From Chryseobacterium culicis (GTDB lineage: Bacteria > Bacteroidota > Bacteroidia > Flavobacteriales > Weeksellaceae): a stretch of 64,000 bases of DNA. The position numbers and the translations under genes are program-made. The stretch spans positions 62,001-126,000 of the forward strand of contig NZ_FNWQ01000005.1 in the NCBI RefSeq assembly GCF_900108365.1. The letters run 5' to 3'. A model generated the notes under the pieces. It was not told where the DNA came from. It worked only from the letters and a program-made list of their open reading frames with translations, and did not search any database. Position 1 is the first letter of the stretch; every line of letters starts with the position of its first letter. Below are positions 42,178 through 51,431 of the stretch, one piece after another.

Positions 42178-43383
42178 ATGGAACTTATTCACAGAAACTT
42201 GGCAATCGGAATTCACGATGCCCTACAGGAAACATTTTTTGAGAAAAACAAATATGCTGATAAAGTAATTGAAAGACTTTTGAAAGCAAACAGAAAATGG
42301 GGAAGCCAGGACAGAGCCGTTGTTTCTGAAATCTTTTACAATATTATCCGTTGGAAAAAACGCCTTGAATACTATATGGGTGAAGGTGTAAAGCCCAACA
42401 ATATCTATAAACTGATCATTGCGTATTTACTTTGGAGTAAAACCAACTATAAAAAGTTTGAAGAATTTGACGGAATCAAAATTGCCGACATTCTTACTAA
42501 ACTTAAAAAGAATACGGTTCCTACAAAAGCAATAGAATACTCTATTCCTGATTGGCTTGCTGAAACTCTTGAAAAAGAATTAGGACCCAAATGGGAAAAA
42601 GAAATGGCAGCTTTAAATGAGCAGGCTCCTACAGTTTTAAGGGCGAACTCTTTAAGAACCACCACTAAAGAACTTATTTCTGATCTTTCTGATGAGGGGG
42701 TTGTTTCCTATCCTATTAAAAATTATCCTGATGCTGTTCAGCTGGAAGAAAAGAAAAATGTTTTTCTTACTACAGCTTTCAAAGAAGGGTTATTTGAAGT
42801 ACAGGATGCTTCTTCTCAGAAAATCGGGTATTTCCTTGACGTAAAAGAAGGACAGAGAGTTGTGGATGCATGTGCAGGAGCAGGAGGAAAAACGCTTCAC
42901 TTGGCGGCATTAATGAAAAACAAAGGCCAGATCGTAGCATTAGATATCTTTGAATGGAAGCTTGCAGAATTAAAGCGCCGTGCCAAAAGAGCCGGAGCGC
43001 ACAATATTGAAACCCGTATGATTTCTGACAACAAGGTAATCAAGCGTCTTCATGAAAAAGCTGACAGACTTCTGATTGATGCCCCCTGTTCAGGTCTTGG
43101 TGTTCTGAAAAGAAACCCGGACAGTAAGTGGAAGATTGATCAGGACTTTATTGACAGAATTAAAAAAGAACAGCAGCAAATTCTTCAGGAGTATTCTAAA
43201 ATGCTTAAAAAAGGAGGAAAAATGGTATATGCTACGTGTTCTATCCTACCATCCGAAAACAATCTTCAGGTAGATGAGTTCATCAAAAACAATCCTGGAT
43301 TCAAGATGATTAAAGACGAAAAGGTAATGCCAAGCGAAGGCTATGACGGATTCTATATGGCTTTGATCGAAAGGATTTCTTAA
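42178..43383 (+). CDS. RsmB/NOP-family rRNA (cytosine-5) methyltransferase
   Basis: 401 residues. N-terminal NusB-like helical region (LLKANRKWGSQDRAVVSEIFYNIIRW), then the SAM-dependent domain with VVDACAGAGGKTLHLAALM, DIFEWKLAELKRRAKRAG, and the two catalytic cysteines in DAPCSGLGVLKRNPDSKWK and YATCSILPSENN. It methylates a cytosine of 16S rRNA; which position is not certain. Promoter at 42145; the transcript ends at hairpin 43407. Confidence 0.92.
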   Translation: MELIHRNLAIGIHDALQETFFEKNKYADKVIERLLKANRKWGSQDRAVVSEIFYNIIRWKKRLEYYMGEGVKPNNIYKLIIAYLLWSKTNYKKFEEFDGIKIADILTKLKKNTVPTKAIEYSIPDWLAETLEKELGPKWEKEMAALNEQAPTVLRANSLRTTTKELISDLSDEGVVSYPIKNYPDAVQLEEKKNVFLTTAFKEGLFEVQDASSQKIGYFLDVKEGQRVVDACAGAGGKTLHLAALMKNKGQIVALDIFEWKLAELKRRAKRAGAHNIETRMISDNKVIKRLHEKADRLLIDAPCSGLGVLKRNPDSKWKIDQDFIDRIKKEQQQILQEYSKMLKKGGKMVYATCSILPSENNLQVDEFIKNNPGFKMIKDEKVMPSEGYDGFYMALIERIS

Positions 43384-43406
43384 GTTAACCCTTATTAACA
43401 TACTAC

Positions 43407-43437
43407 AAAAACTACTCTATCTTTTGGAGTAGTTTTT
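43407..43437 (+). terminator. Terminator after the methyltransferase
   Basis: AAAACTACTC (43407-43416) / GAGTAGTTTT (43427-43436) with T-run. Confidence 0.85.
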
Positions 43438-43524
43438 TGTTTTTAAAACCTTTCGGGAAAAAATGTAACAATTTTTGTAACATTTGGATTCTACGGCCTA
43501 CTAACTGTATAGATTAAAACCGTA

Positions 43525-43555
43525 TTGATGCTGTGGAAAGTTTAGAATAACTTTG
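43525..43555 (+). promoter_or_regulatory. Promoter of the PNGase F homologue
   Basis: TTG 43525-43527, 20 bases, TAACTTTG 43548-43555. ATG 43574 follows by 18 bases, favouring that start over the upstream in-frame codon at 43553. Confidence 0.7.
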
Positions 43556-43573
43556 CAGCAAACTCATTTATTT

Positions 43574-45241
43574 ATGAACACAAGAATTGTTTTCAATTTT
43601 CTGGCTGTTTTCGCATACTGTCTGTTCTCTGCACAGACATACGAGATCCAGTATACCAGCTCTTATAACGGAAAAACAATAACAGATCAGCCCTCTACTA
43701 TTGTCTGGGTCAGCGAGAAAGAAAATTTCATTCTCAACAGCACAATCAAGGAACAAAAAAACAGTTATCCGTATGAGATTACTAAAGTAGAAAAGCCCTC
43801 CAACACTATTGTTTCTTATGCTTTCTTAAAACCGGAATCAATAATTTCAGCGTCAGATGCTGAGTCTGTGGGAAAACAGAATTTTGAATTAACGAATGAA
43901 ACCAAAAAAATACTAGGCTACAATTGTAAAAAAGCTGTCACGAAAGTCAATTCAAATACCATCGAAATCTGGTATACAAATGATCTTCAATTAAAAGGCG
44001 GACCTTCTGTTCTGGGACAGAATCTGGGACTGGTTCTGGAAGTGGAAAGAAATAAAAATTCTTTAGTTACAGCCAGTTCCATCAAAAAAATCAAGAATAC
44101 CGGAATTGAAAAGATGTTAAAAGGAAATATACAGCCTACAGATCAGCTTGGATATAAAGATTTACTCTGGAAAAGCAGATTTATCACACTGAATGTTTTT
44201 GAGAATGAAACCATCAACTTCTCTGATGCCTCAAAATCTGACGATCAGATTAAAAGATATGCCAACGGAACTATTATTCTTAGAAAAATAAAATTCCCCA
44301 CGATTACGGAAGGAGAAAATATTTTTGTAGAACTGAAACAACAGTCGAGTGGTGATGCCTATGACAGAACCGGAACTGTATTTTTTATTCCACAGGATAA
44401 AGAAAAGTCCTTTTTTGACGGGTTAGAAAAAGGAGCAAAAACACTTCCTGTCTATGAAAATGGAAACGGAAAACAATATTACGGAGTAACTGCTACCGAT
44501 CATTACAGCCCTGCTGCGGAAATGATGAGATTCTTTACCGCTTTTGGTATTCAGAAGTTTAATCATATTCAGCTTAAAGGAAAAAACTGGCAGACCATCA
44601 GTCCTTACAGACAGGACATTACAGAGTTGAAGCCCGCCTTATCAGGAAAAGAACTTTGGATAGGAACCTTTATTGGCAACTATGACAAAGGCGGACATAC
44701 AGTAAGCCTTGATATTACGATTCACAAAAGCGATCAGACCGTTCATAAAAACAATACAGCCATTCCTTTATTCAACACGCTTAACATTATGGAAATGGCA
44801 GGACAGGATTACTCTACGATGTTCAGCCAGGATACAGGACTGCTTGTTAGTTTCACCTTAAACAAAGAGGTGAAGGGTGCTCAGCTTAGATACACCACAA
44901 CAGGACATGGAGGCTGGGAAAACGGAGATGAATTTGTTCCAAAAGCTAATTCTATTGCCCTTGACGGACACCCTGTATTTTCATTTATCCCCTGGAGAAC
45001 AGATTGCGGCTCCTACCGTTTATACAATCCGGCTTCCGGAAATTTTCAGGACGGGCTTTCATCGTCAGACCTCAGCAGATCAAACTGGTGCCCCGGCACG
45101 GTTACCAATCCTAATTTCATTCCTCTTGGAGATCTGAAAGCAGGAAAGCATACTATTCAGGTAAAAATTCCACAAGGGCCTACAGAAGGAACAAGCTTCA
45201 GCTCGTGGAATGTTTCGGGAACGCTTATTGGGGTACAATAA
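43574..45241 (+). CDS. Peptide-N-glycosidase F (PNGase F)-type deglycosylase with GLPGLI-like N-terminal domain
   Basis: 555 residues. Signal peptide MNTRIVFNFLAVFAYCLFSAQ. Residues about 22-190 form a GLPGLI-like domain (TYEIQYTSSYNGKTITDQPS; KILGYNCKKAVTKVNSNTIEIWYT; GPSVLGQNLGLVLEVE). From about 235 on, the two PNGase F beta-jellyroll domains are recognisable: GDAYDRTGTVFFIP, GVTATDHYSPAAEMMRFFTAFG, LWIGTFIGNYDKGGHTVSLDITIHKSD, TTGHGGWENGDEFVPKANSI, and DCGSYRLYNPASGNFQDGLSSSDLSRSNWCPG. PNGase F cleaves N-glycans from Asn; related enzymes are secreted by Elizabethkingia and Flavobacterium. The N-domain architecture resembles the PNGase F-II type. Exported, substrate probably host or environmental glycoproteins. 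Confidence 0.88.
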   Translation: MNTRIVFNFLAVFAYCLFSAQTYEIQYTSSYNGKTITDQPSTIVWVSEKENFILNSTIKEQKNSYPYEITKVEKPSNTIVSYAFLKPESIISASDAESVGKQNFELTNETKKILGYNCKKAVTKVNSNTIEIWYTNDLQLKGGPSVLGQNLGLVLEVERNKNSLVTASSIKKIKNTGIEKMLKGNIQPTDQLGYKDLLWKSRFITLNVFENETINFSDASKSDDQIKRYANGTIILRKIKFPTITEGENIFVELKQQSSGDAYDRTGTVFFIPQDKEKSFFDGLEKGAKTLPVYENGNGKQYYGVTATDHYSPAAEMMRFFTAFGIQKFNHIQLKGKNWQTISPYRQDITELKPALSGKELWIGTFIGNYDKGGHTVSLDITIHKSDQTVHKNNTAIPLFNTLNIMEMAGQDYSTMFSQDTGLLVSFTLNKEVKGAQLRYTTTGHGGWENGDEFVPKANSIALDGHPVFSFIPWRTDCGSYRLYNPASGNFQDGLSSSDLSRSNWCPGTVTNPNFIPLGDLKAGKHTIQVKIPQGPTEGTSFSSWNVSGTLIGVQ

Positions 45242-45563
45242 AAACAAAACCTTCTTGCATGAGAATTGCAAGAAGGTAAAAACACAAATGATGAAAAAAA
45301 ATTATTTCGAGCCACAAAGTAAGGAGTAAAATTTATATAATTAATTACCATAGATTAATAAATATGTCATTTTTATTTCGTATAGAAGTTCTTCTATTTT
45401 TCACCTCAACGAAAAAAATTAATCAAACGATTGTCAATTTAAATAAATAGTTAAAATTTTTAACTTAAAAACATAAATTGATTAAAATTTTTCGCATTTA
45501 AATATTTTTTATTGCTATTTATCAACATCACTTCTACATTTGTTCCATAAATAATAAAAAATC
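45242..45563. other. Intergenic region before asnB
   Basis: 322 bases. At the left a hairpin CCTTCTTGCA (45250-45259) / TGCAAGAAGG (45267-45276) that can end the PNGase transcript. The middle is AT-rich without coding potential. At the right the asnB promoter: TTG 45512-45514, 20 bases, TACATTTG 45535-45542. Confidence 0.75.
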
Positions 45564-47231
45564 ATGTGTGGAATTGTATGTTTATTTGACGCCAGACAAA
45601 AAACTGAAGTATTAAGACCTCAGGTATTGGAAATGTCAAAAAAAATCCGTCACAGAGGACCGGATTGGAGTGGAGTTTTTCAGGACGAGAAAGTAATTTT
45701 CTCTCATGAAAGATTAGCAATTGTAGATCCTACCTCCGGAAAACAGCCTTTATTTACAAAAGACGGAAAAGTAGTATTAGCCGTAAACGGTGAAATCTAT
45801 AACCATAGAGAACTTAAGGAAGAATTTCCTGATTATGAGTTTCAGACTCAATCTGACTGCGAGGTTATTCTTGCGCTTTACAGAAAATACGGAAAAGATT
45901 TCGTAGAAAAACTAAACGGAATTTTCGCATTCGCACTATACGATACAGAAAACGACATCTATCTTATTGCCCGTGACCACATGGGAATCTGCCCGCTTTA
46001 CCAGGGTTGGGATAAAAACGGAAACTACTATGTGGCTTCTGAATTAAAAGCGCTTGAAGGCATCTGTAAAAAAATAGAAACTTTCTTACCGGGACATCTG
46101 ATGTACAGTTCCGACGGAGCTGAACTTCAGCAGTGGTATACAAGAGACTGGGACAGCTTTGATCATGTAAAAGAAAATGTAACCGATATTTTAAAACTAA
46201 GAAAAGGACTGGAAGATGCCGTTCACAGACAACTGATGAGTGACGTTCCTTATGGCGTTCTTCTTTCCGGAGGATTGGATTCATCTGTTATTTCAGCCAT
46301 TACGGCAAAATTTGCCCGTCAGAGAGTTGAAAGTGGTGATACGCAGGAAGCATGGTACCCAAGACTTCACAGTTTCGCGGTAGGATTGGTGGGCTCTCCG
46401 GATCTGGCAGCCGCACAAAAAGCTGCAGAGCATATCGGATCTGTTCACCATGAGGTAAACTTTACCGTACAGGAAGGACTGGATGCAGTACGAGATGTTA
46501 TTTACCACCTTGAAACGTATGATGTGACAACAATCAGAGCGTCCGCTCCGATGTATCTTTTAGCAAGGGTTATCAAATCTATGGGGATTAAAATGGTTCT
46601 TTCAGGAGAAGGTTCTGATGAATTGTTCGGCGGCTACCTGTACTTTCACAAAGCTCCTAATGCGAAAGAATTTCATGAGGAAACAGTTAGAAAACTGGGC
46701 AAACTTCACCTGTATGACTGTTTGAGAGCCAACAAGGCGCTGATGAGCTGGGGCATTGAAGGAAGAGTTCCTTTCCTTGACAAAGAGTTTATGGATATTG
46801 CCATGACCATCAACCCTCAGGATAAAATGATCAGCACCGCTGAAGGAAAAATTGAAAAATGGGTACTGAGAAAAGCTTTTGAAGATCTTCTTCCGGATTC
46901 TATTGTATGGAGGCAGAAAGAACAGTTCTCAGATGGTGTAGGATATTCATGGATAGACACATTGAAAGAAGTTGCAGAAAAAGAAGTGACGGATGAAATG
47001 ATGGCCAATGCAAAATTCAGATTCCCGCTCAACACCCCTCAGAATAAAGAGGAATACCGCTACAGAACTATTTTTGAAGAACACTTCCCAAGCGAAACCG
47101 CTGCGGCAACCGTTCCATCAGTTCCTTCCGTAGCCTGCTCCACTCCTATTGCTTTAGAATGGGATGAAGCCTTCAAAAAAATGAATGATCCAAGCGGAAG
47201 AGCTGTTAAGGTGCATGAAACTTCATATTAG
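45564..47231 (+). CDS. asnB: Asparagine synthase (glutamine-hydrolysing), AsnB
   Basis: 555 residues. The N-terminal Cys2 nucleophile is in MCGIVCLFDARQ, glutaminase region HRGPDWSGVF and NGEIYNHRELKEEF, then the ATP pyrophosphatase PP-loop LLSGGLDSSVISAITAKF and GEGSDELFGGYLYF, REGRVPFLDKEFMDIAM-like EGRVPFLDKEFMDIAM. Makes asparagine from aspartate, glutamine and ATP in the cytoplasm. Promoter at 45512-45542 puts the transcription start close to the ATG. Monocistronic. Confidence 0.96.
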   Translation: MCGIVCLFDARQKTEVLRPQVLEMSKKIRHRGPDWSGVFQDEKVIFSHERLAIVDPTSGKQPLFTKDGKVVLAVNGEIYNHRELKEEFPDYEFQTQSDCEVILALYRKYGKDFVEKLNGIFAFALYDTENDIYLIARDHMGICPLYQGWDKNGNYYVASELKALEGICKKIETFLPGHLMYSSDGAELQQWYTRDWDSFDHVKENVTDILKLRKGLEDAVHRQLMSDVPYGVLLSGGLDSSVISAITAKFARQRVESGDTQEAWYPRLHSFAVGLVGSPDLAAAQKAAEHIGSVHHEVNFTVQEGLDAVRDVIYHLETYDVTTIRASAPMYLLARVIKSMGIKMVLSGEGSDELFGGYLYFHKAPNAKEFHEETVRKLGKLHLYDCLRANKALMSWGIEGRVPFLDKEFMDIAMTINPQDKMISTAEGKIEKWVLRKAFEDLLPDSIVWRQKEQFSDGVGYSWIDTLKEVAEKEVTDEMMANAKFRFPLNTPQNKEEYRYRTIFEEHFPSETAAATVPSVPSVACSTPIALEWDEAFKKMNDPSGRAVKVHETSY

Positions 47232-47560
47232 AGAGGAAAACTGATGAATAGTCAATCGTCAATCCACTGTGCTCGTGAATTTGTTGCGTAATTCGGGTTC
47301 TCGAGATTATGAGTTTAATATTCACTTGCGATGCAAAAATTCACTATTGACCATTCACTTGTAAAGCAAAATTCGTTATTGACATGTATATTTTTTTCAT
47401 TAAAACATTTAACTCCCTCAGTTATAATTTATCAATCCTGTAGCAATACAGGATTTTTTCTTGAATTAACGATAATAATATAGCATAATTTAACTCACAA
47501 TCCAAAATAATATCTAATAAATAATTATATTTGGAAAACGAAAATATCAATTATAAAAAA
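47232..47560. repeat. Gap containing a dispersed intergenic repeat and the next promoter
   Basis: The left two thirds (about 47240-47390) hold the AT-rich repeat family with CTCGTGAATTTG, TTCACTTGCGATGCAAAAATTCAC and TTCACTTGTAAAGCAAAATTCG, related to copies at 26326 and 32010. The right part has the -7 match TATATTTG (47526-47533) before ATG 47561. No gene seen. Confidence 0.55.
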
Positions 47561-48373
47561 ATGAGAAGAAACCTTACTGTTTTATTTGCTTTATTATCCA
47601 TTAGTTTTGCTTTTGGACAGGGAAAATACGGCAAGTATCTGAATTCAAAAAAGCTTGCTTTGGCTTATAAGAGTGTGAAAGATGCAGATAAAGATGACTA
47701 CTATCAACAATTCTACTGGCTTGTAAAAGCAGAGCAGCTGAAAACGTATCCTCACCTTAAAGATATAAAACCTGTCGTTTTATATGAGTTTGTAAAATAT
47801 GTGAATCCTCAGAATCCGACAAAAAAACTGGATGCGAGAGGAAAGGAACTGAGAGCAACTGCAGAATTATCATTAAATCAATATTTTAAGAATAAGAATT
47901 TTGAAAACAATTCTGTTTTGATGTATAATCTTGAAACCTATGTAGATCCTTCTAAAGGCCAGTTTTACACAAAGGTGGATCCGGAAAAAATCAAAGAGCT
48001 GGTTCCGAAAGAACTGTTTGCGTTCAACTCATTCAACAGAAATATAGGAGAAGAAAAGACCTACTATCTGTGGGTAGACAAGAAAAAAGATGATCTGAAT
48101 ATTGTGGATATCATCCCAAGCGAAAAAGATGACAAAGCTTTCTACACAAGACTGAGACAATATCTTCCTAACTACAAGTTTTCAAAATATGTACCTTCTG
48201 TAAAAAAGGGTAACAAATCTGACAAAACTGATATCGAATATTATTACATCATGCCGTTTGAGCAGAATACCGATAACATCGAATACAAAACTAAAGATTT
48301 CAAAACGTTCACTTTAAGCCAGTACAGAAAAGCCGGTGACGAATGGAAAGGAGTAGAAAAACCTAGAAAATAA
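47561..48373 (+). CDS. Exported protein of unknown function
   Basis: 270 residues. Signal peptide MRRNLTVLFALLSISFAFGQ and a Lys/Tyr-rich mature part with GKYGKYLNSKKLALAYKSVKDADKDDYYQQFYWLVKAEQLK, repeated short charged segments, and a C-terminal FTLSQYRKAGDEWKGVEKP. No motif I can place. I prefer ATG 47561 because the upstream in-frame TTG overlaps the -7 promoter element at 47526-47533. A strong terminator follows. Confidence 0.75.
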   Translation: MRRNLTVLFALLSISFAFGQGKYGKYLNSKKLALAYKSVKDADKDDYYQQFYWLVKAEQLKTYPHLKDIKPVVLYEFVKYVNPQNPTKKLDARGKELRATAELSLNQYFKNKNFENNSVLMYNLETYVDPSKGQFYTKVDPEKIKELVPKELFAFNSFNRNIGEEKTYYLWVDKKKDDLNIVDIIPSEKDDKAFYTRLRQYLPNYKFSKYVPSVKKGNKSDKTDIEYYYIMPFEQNTDNIEYKTKDFKTFTLSQYRKAGDEWKGVEKPRK

Positions 48374-48376
48374 ATC

Positions 48377-48412
48377 AAAAAGTCCTGTGAAATTTCACAG
48401 GACTTTTTTAAT
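48377..48412 (+). terminator. Terminator after the exported unknown
   Basis: AAAAGTCCTGTGAAA / TTTCACAGGACTTTT perfect stem with T-run. Confidence 0.92.
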
Positions 48413-48441
48413 TTTATATGGATTTCTTTATCTAAGGATTA

Positions 48442-48462
48442 AACTGCTTAAAGTAAGCAGTT
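48442..48462. promoter_or_regulatory. Inverted repeat upstream of the MFS exporter
   Basis: AACTGCTTA (48442-48450) / TAAGCAGTT (48454-48462) around AAG, 52 bases before ATG 48514. Candidate repressor operator for drug-efflux control; no regulator gene is adjacent. Confidence 0.45.
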
Positions 48463-48513
48463 ATTCAAATCAAAATAAGCCTGGTCATTTTTTTAAGAAC
48501 CAGCCTATACAAA

Positions 48514-49917
48514 ATGACAGAATTAAACACGCAACAGACGTCCATAAAAAAAATTCTCCCCCTCATTCTGGCTACTGCTATTTTTATGCAAATGCTGGAC
48601 TCAACCATTCTGAATACCTCGCTCCCAGCCATTGCAAAAGATCTGAATGAATCTCCGCTCAATATGCAGAACGCCATCATCAGTTATGTCCTTACACTGG
48701 CTGTTTTTATGCCGGCCAGCGGATTTTTGGCAGACCGTTTTGGAACCAAAAAAGTATTCATTTTTTCATTGGTATTGTTCAGCTTAGGATCACTGTTTTG
48801 TTCTTTGTCTCAAAACCTTACCCATCTGGTTATTTCAAGAGTTATCCAGGGCGTTGGAGGAAGCCTGATGACCCCGGTCGGAAAACTGGCACTCATTAAA
48901 ACATTTGATAAAAATGAACTGTTGAAAGCTATGAACTTCGCCATTATACCTGCCCTTATAGGACCCGTACTAGGGCCATTAGTAGGTGGATATATGGTAG
49001 ATTATCTATCATGGCACTGGATCTTCCTGATCAACATTCCGATTGGTTTCTTAGGAATTCTTCTGGGATTAAAGTTTATGCCTGATTATAAATCTGATGA
49101 CGTTGATTTTGACTTTAAAGGATTTTTAATTTTTGCGGCAGCTTCTCTCCTTCTTTCCGTTTCACTGGAGCTTTTTGGAGATATGCAGAATATCACACCG
49201 GTTCTGCTTATATTCATAATGGGGTTCCTTTTCCTGTATTATTATTACAAACATGCAAAAAGAGGAGGAAATCCTATCTTCCCGTTAAACCTGTTCCAGG
49301 TAAGAACTTTCAGGGTAGGTATTGTAGGAAACCTTGCTACCCGGCTAGGTATCAGTTCGGTTCCGTTGCTGCTGCCTCTGATGATTCAGATTGCGTACAG
49401 ACAGTCTGCCGTAACTTCCGGCTGGATCATTGCCCCTATGGCTATCACCGCGATCTTCGGTAAATCATATGTCATTAAAATTCTGGATAAATATGGCTAC
49501 CGCAAAACCCTGATGTTAAACACCTTTATCATCGGAACACTGATTTGTCTGCTCGCCATACCTGACATACACACTTCTCTCTACTGGTTTGTTCCTATTA
49601 TTGCAGTGCTGGGCTTTTTCAACTCTATACAATTCACTTCAATGAATACGATTTCCATTGCCGATCTTCGAAATTTCCAGACCAGCAGCGGAAACTCTTT
49701 AATTTCCGTCAATCAGCAGCTGGCTATCGGTTTCGGTATTGCATTCGGACTGATTGTTTTAAAGCTTTTTGAAAATACAGATCTGATACAGGGCGAAATC
49801 CACAATGCATTCCGATACACTTTCCTGACTGTCGGAATTTTAACAATTTTATCCGGATTGGTCTTCAGAAGACTGCATATTTCTGATGGAAAGAATATGA
49901 AATCGAAGGAAGATTAA
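48514..49917 (+). CDS. DHA2-family MFS drug/efflux transporter
   Basis: 467 residues, about 14 hydrophobic segments, typical of the DHA2 (EmrB/QacA) group. Motif D1 MQMLDSTILNTSLPAIAKDL in TM1, motif A GFLADRFGTKKVFI, and motif C GPVLGPLVGGYMVDYLSW are all present. An H+-coupled exporter of hydrophobic or cationic compounds in the cytoplasmic membrane. Upstream inverted repeat at 48442 may be an operator. No adjacent HlyD-type adaptor, so it likely works alone. Confidence 0.9.
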   Translation: MTELNTQQTSIKKILPLILATAIFMQMLDSTILNTSLPAIAKDLNESPLNMQNAIISYVLTLAVFMPASGFLADRFGTKKVFIFSLVLFSLGSLFCSLSQNLTHLVISRVIQGVGGSLMTPVGKLALIKTFDKNELLKAMNFAIIPALIGPVLGPLVGGYMVDYLSWHWIFLINIPIGFLGILLGLKFMPDYKSDDVDFDFKGFLIFAAASLLLSVSLELFGDMQNITPVLLIFIMGFLFLYYYYKHAKRGGNPIFPLNLFQVRTFRVGIVGNLATRLGISSVPLLLPLMIQIAYRQSAVTSGWIIAPMAITAIFGKSYVIKILDKYGYRKTLMLNTFIIGTLICLLAIPDIHTSLYWFVPIIAVLGFFNSIQFTSMNTISIADLRNFQTSSGNSLISVNQQLAIGFGIAFGLIVLKLFENTDLIQGEIHNAFRYTFLTVGILTILSGLVFRRLHISDGKNMKSKED

Positions 49918-50002
49918 ATCGCTGCATTCCACCCGTTTTCTGCCGCTCACTGCCCCATTGACGAACTTAACACAGATCAATGCTTTTCGCATAGAACAAT
50001 GG

Positions 50003-50010
50003 TAATTTTG
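50003..50010 (+). promoter_or_regulatory. -7 element for the pirin operon
   Basis: TAATTTTG, 21 bases before ATG 50032. Confidence 0.45.
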
Positions 50011-50031
50011 TTTACATAAATCAACAATGTG

Positions 50032-50907
50032 ATGGCAACTAAAAAAATAGAAATCGTAGTATCTCCAAAACCTGCACACTTTGTGGGCGACGGATTCAGG
50101 GTACACAATTTCATTCCGGGAATTCCTGGATTGGATATGAAAAGAATGGATCCGTTTATTATGCTGGATTATAATTCAAAATTTCATTTCAATGGATCAG
50201 ATACCCCAAGAGGTGTTGGAGTACATCCGCACAGAGGTTTTGAAACCGTAACCATCGCCTATAGCGGAAAAGTAGAACATCATGACAGCGCAGGAGGCGG
50301 CGGTGTTATCGGAGAAGGTGATGTACAATGGATGACTGCTGCCAAAGGAGTTCTTCATAAGGAATATCATGAAACAGAATGGGCAAAAGAAGGAGGAATT
50401 TTTCAGATGGTTCAGCTTTGGGTGAACCTTCCTGCAAAAGATAAAATGAGCTGCCCGAAATACCAGGCCATTGAAAACTCAAAAATGGAAAGAGTTGATC
50501 TTGGCCAAAACGGTTTTGTAGAGGTAATTGCCGGGGAATATAATGGTCATAAAGGACCTGCCACCACTTTTACACCGGTTCATATGATGAATGCAAAACT
50601 GAAAGCAGGAGGAAAAGCATCATTTAATTTCCCTTCTCATTTCAATACGGCAGCACTGGTGATTGAAGGAAACGTAATCATCAACGGAGAAGACACCGTT
50701 AAAGCTGATCATTTTGCTCTGTTTAAAAATGAAGGAGAAACATTCACCATCGAAGCCAGAGAAGATGCAGTTGTTTTAATCATCAGCGGAGAACCCATTA
50801 ATGAGCCTATTTATCCCCACGGACCTTTCGTAATGAATTCAAGAGAAGAAATTATGCAGGCTTTTGAAGATTTCAATACCGGAAAATTCGGATACCTGGA
50901 AGATTAA
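50032..50907 (+). CDS. Pirin-family protein
   Basis: 291 residues. Two cupin domains with the pirin metal site HPHRGFETVTIAYSGKVEHHDSAG and DVQWMTAAKGVLHKEYHE, plus the C-terminal IISGEPINEPIYPHGPFVMNSREEIMQAFEDF. Pirins are Fe(II)-binding proteins; some degrade quercetin, others act as redox sensors. ATG 50032 was preferred over the GTG just before it. First gene of a run with GNAT, pirin, reductase, channel, YjdI, OsmC and GNAT; a hairpin at 50967 lies between it and the rest. Confidence 0.9.
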   Translation: MATKKIEIVVSPKPAHFVGDGFRVHNFIPGIPGLDMKRMDPFIMLDYNSKFHFNGSDTPRGVGVHPHRGFETVTIAYSGKVEHHDSAGGGGVIGEGDVQWMTAAKGVLHKEYHETEWAKEGGIFQMVQLWVNLPAKDKMSCPKYQAIENSKMERVDLGQNGFVEVIAGEYNGHKGPATTFTPVHMMNAKLKAGGKASFNFPSHFNTAALVIEGNVIINGEDTVKADHFALFKNEGETFTIEAREDAVVLIISGEPINEPIYPHGPFVMNSREEIMQAFEDFNTGKFGYLED

Positions 50908-50966
50908 AAGAATTAAATTTATCTTAATCTTTGATTATTCCTTTTTTATTAACTTTATATAATGGT

Positions 50967-50999
50967 AAACCTTAGAGGTTGTGAAAACCTCTAAGGTTT
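50967..50999. terminator. Hairpin between the first pirin gene and the GNAT gene
   Basis: AAACCTTAGAGGTT (50967-50980) / AACCTCTAAGGTTT (50986-50999), 14-base perfect stem with a weak T-run. It could terminate or process the transcript, or be a dispersed palindrome. Confidence 0.5.
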
Positions 51000-51062
51000 A
51001 ATGATCTTAACTAAGCAATATCTCATTTTTATGGGATGCCATACCCCCTAGTACCCTATATT

Positions 51063-51374
51063 ATGAAACCAGAATTTGAAAATATACCACTCATAAAAGC
51101 CGAAAAAAGATTTGAAATAGAGCTCAACGGATATTGTGCATTTATTGATTACCGTGAGACAACGCATGAGATTGCTTTGATACACACTGAAGCAGATCCT
51201 GAACTGGCAGGAACAGGCGCAGCGGCAGCTGTAGTAGAGAAAACCCTGAATTATATTGAGGAAAGCGGTAAAAAGCTTCTTCCATTCTGCCCGTATGTTT
51301 TTGCTTTTATCAAAAAACATCCTGAGTGGAAACGCATCGTAGATGAAAAGTTTGAAGGGTATGACAAACTTTAA
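51063..51374 (+). CDS. GNAT-like small N-acetyltransferase, YjdJ type
   Basis: 103 residues with a compact GNAT core: YCAFIDYRETTHEIALIHTEADPELAGTGAAAAVVEKTL and GKKLLPFCPYVFAFIKKHPEWK, matching the small YjdJ/N-acetyltransferase group also seen at 54075. ATG 51063 chosen, starting with MKPEFENIPLIK. Likely acetyl-CoA-dependent, acceptor unknown. It lies 57 bases before the second pirin gene, on the same strand. Confidence 0.8.
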   Translation: MKPEFENIPLIKAEKRFEIELNGYCAFIDYRETTHEIALIHTEADPELAGTGAAAAVVEKTLNYIEESGKKLLPFCPYVFAFIKKHPEWKRIVDEKFEGYDKL

Positions 51375-51431
51375 ACCTTCATCAGAATTCATCAGTTTAT
51401 TTAAATAACATTATAAAAGTATTACATCATC

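Noticed and set aside
50967-50999. Hairpin after the first pirin gene as proof that the pirin genes are separate operons
   Set aside because: The T-run is weak and similar palindromes occur as intergenic repeats, so read-through cannot be excluded.
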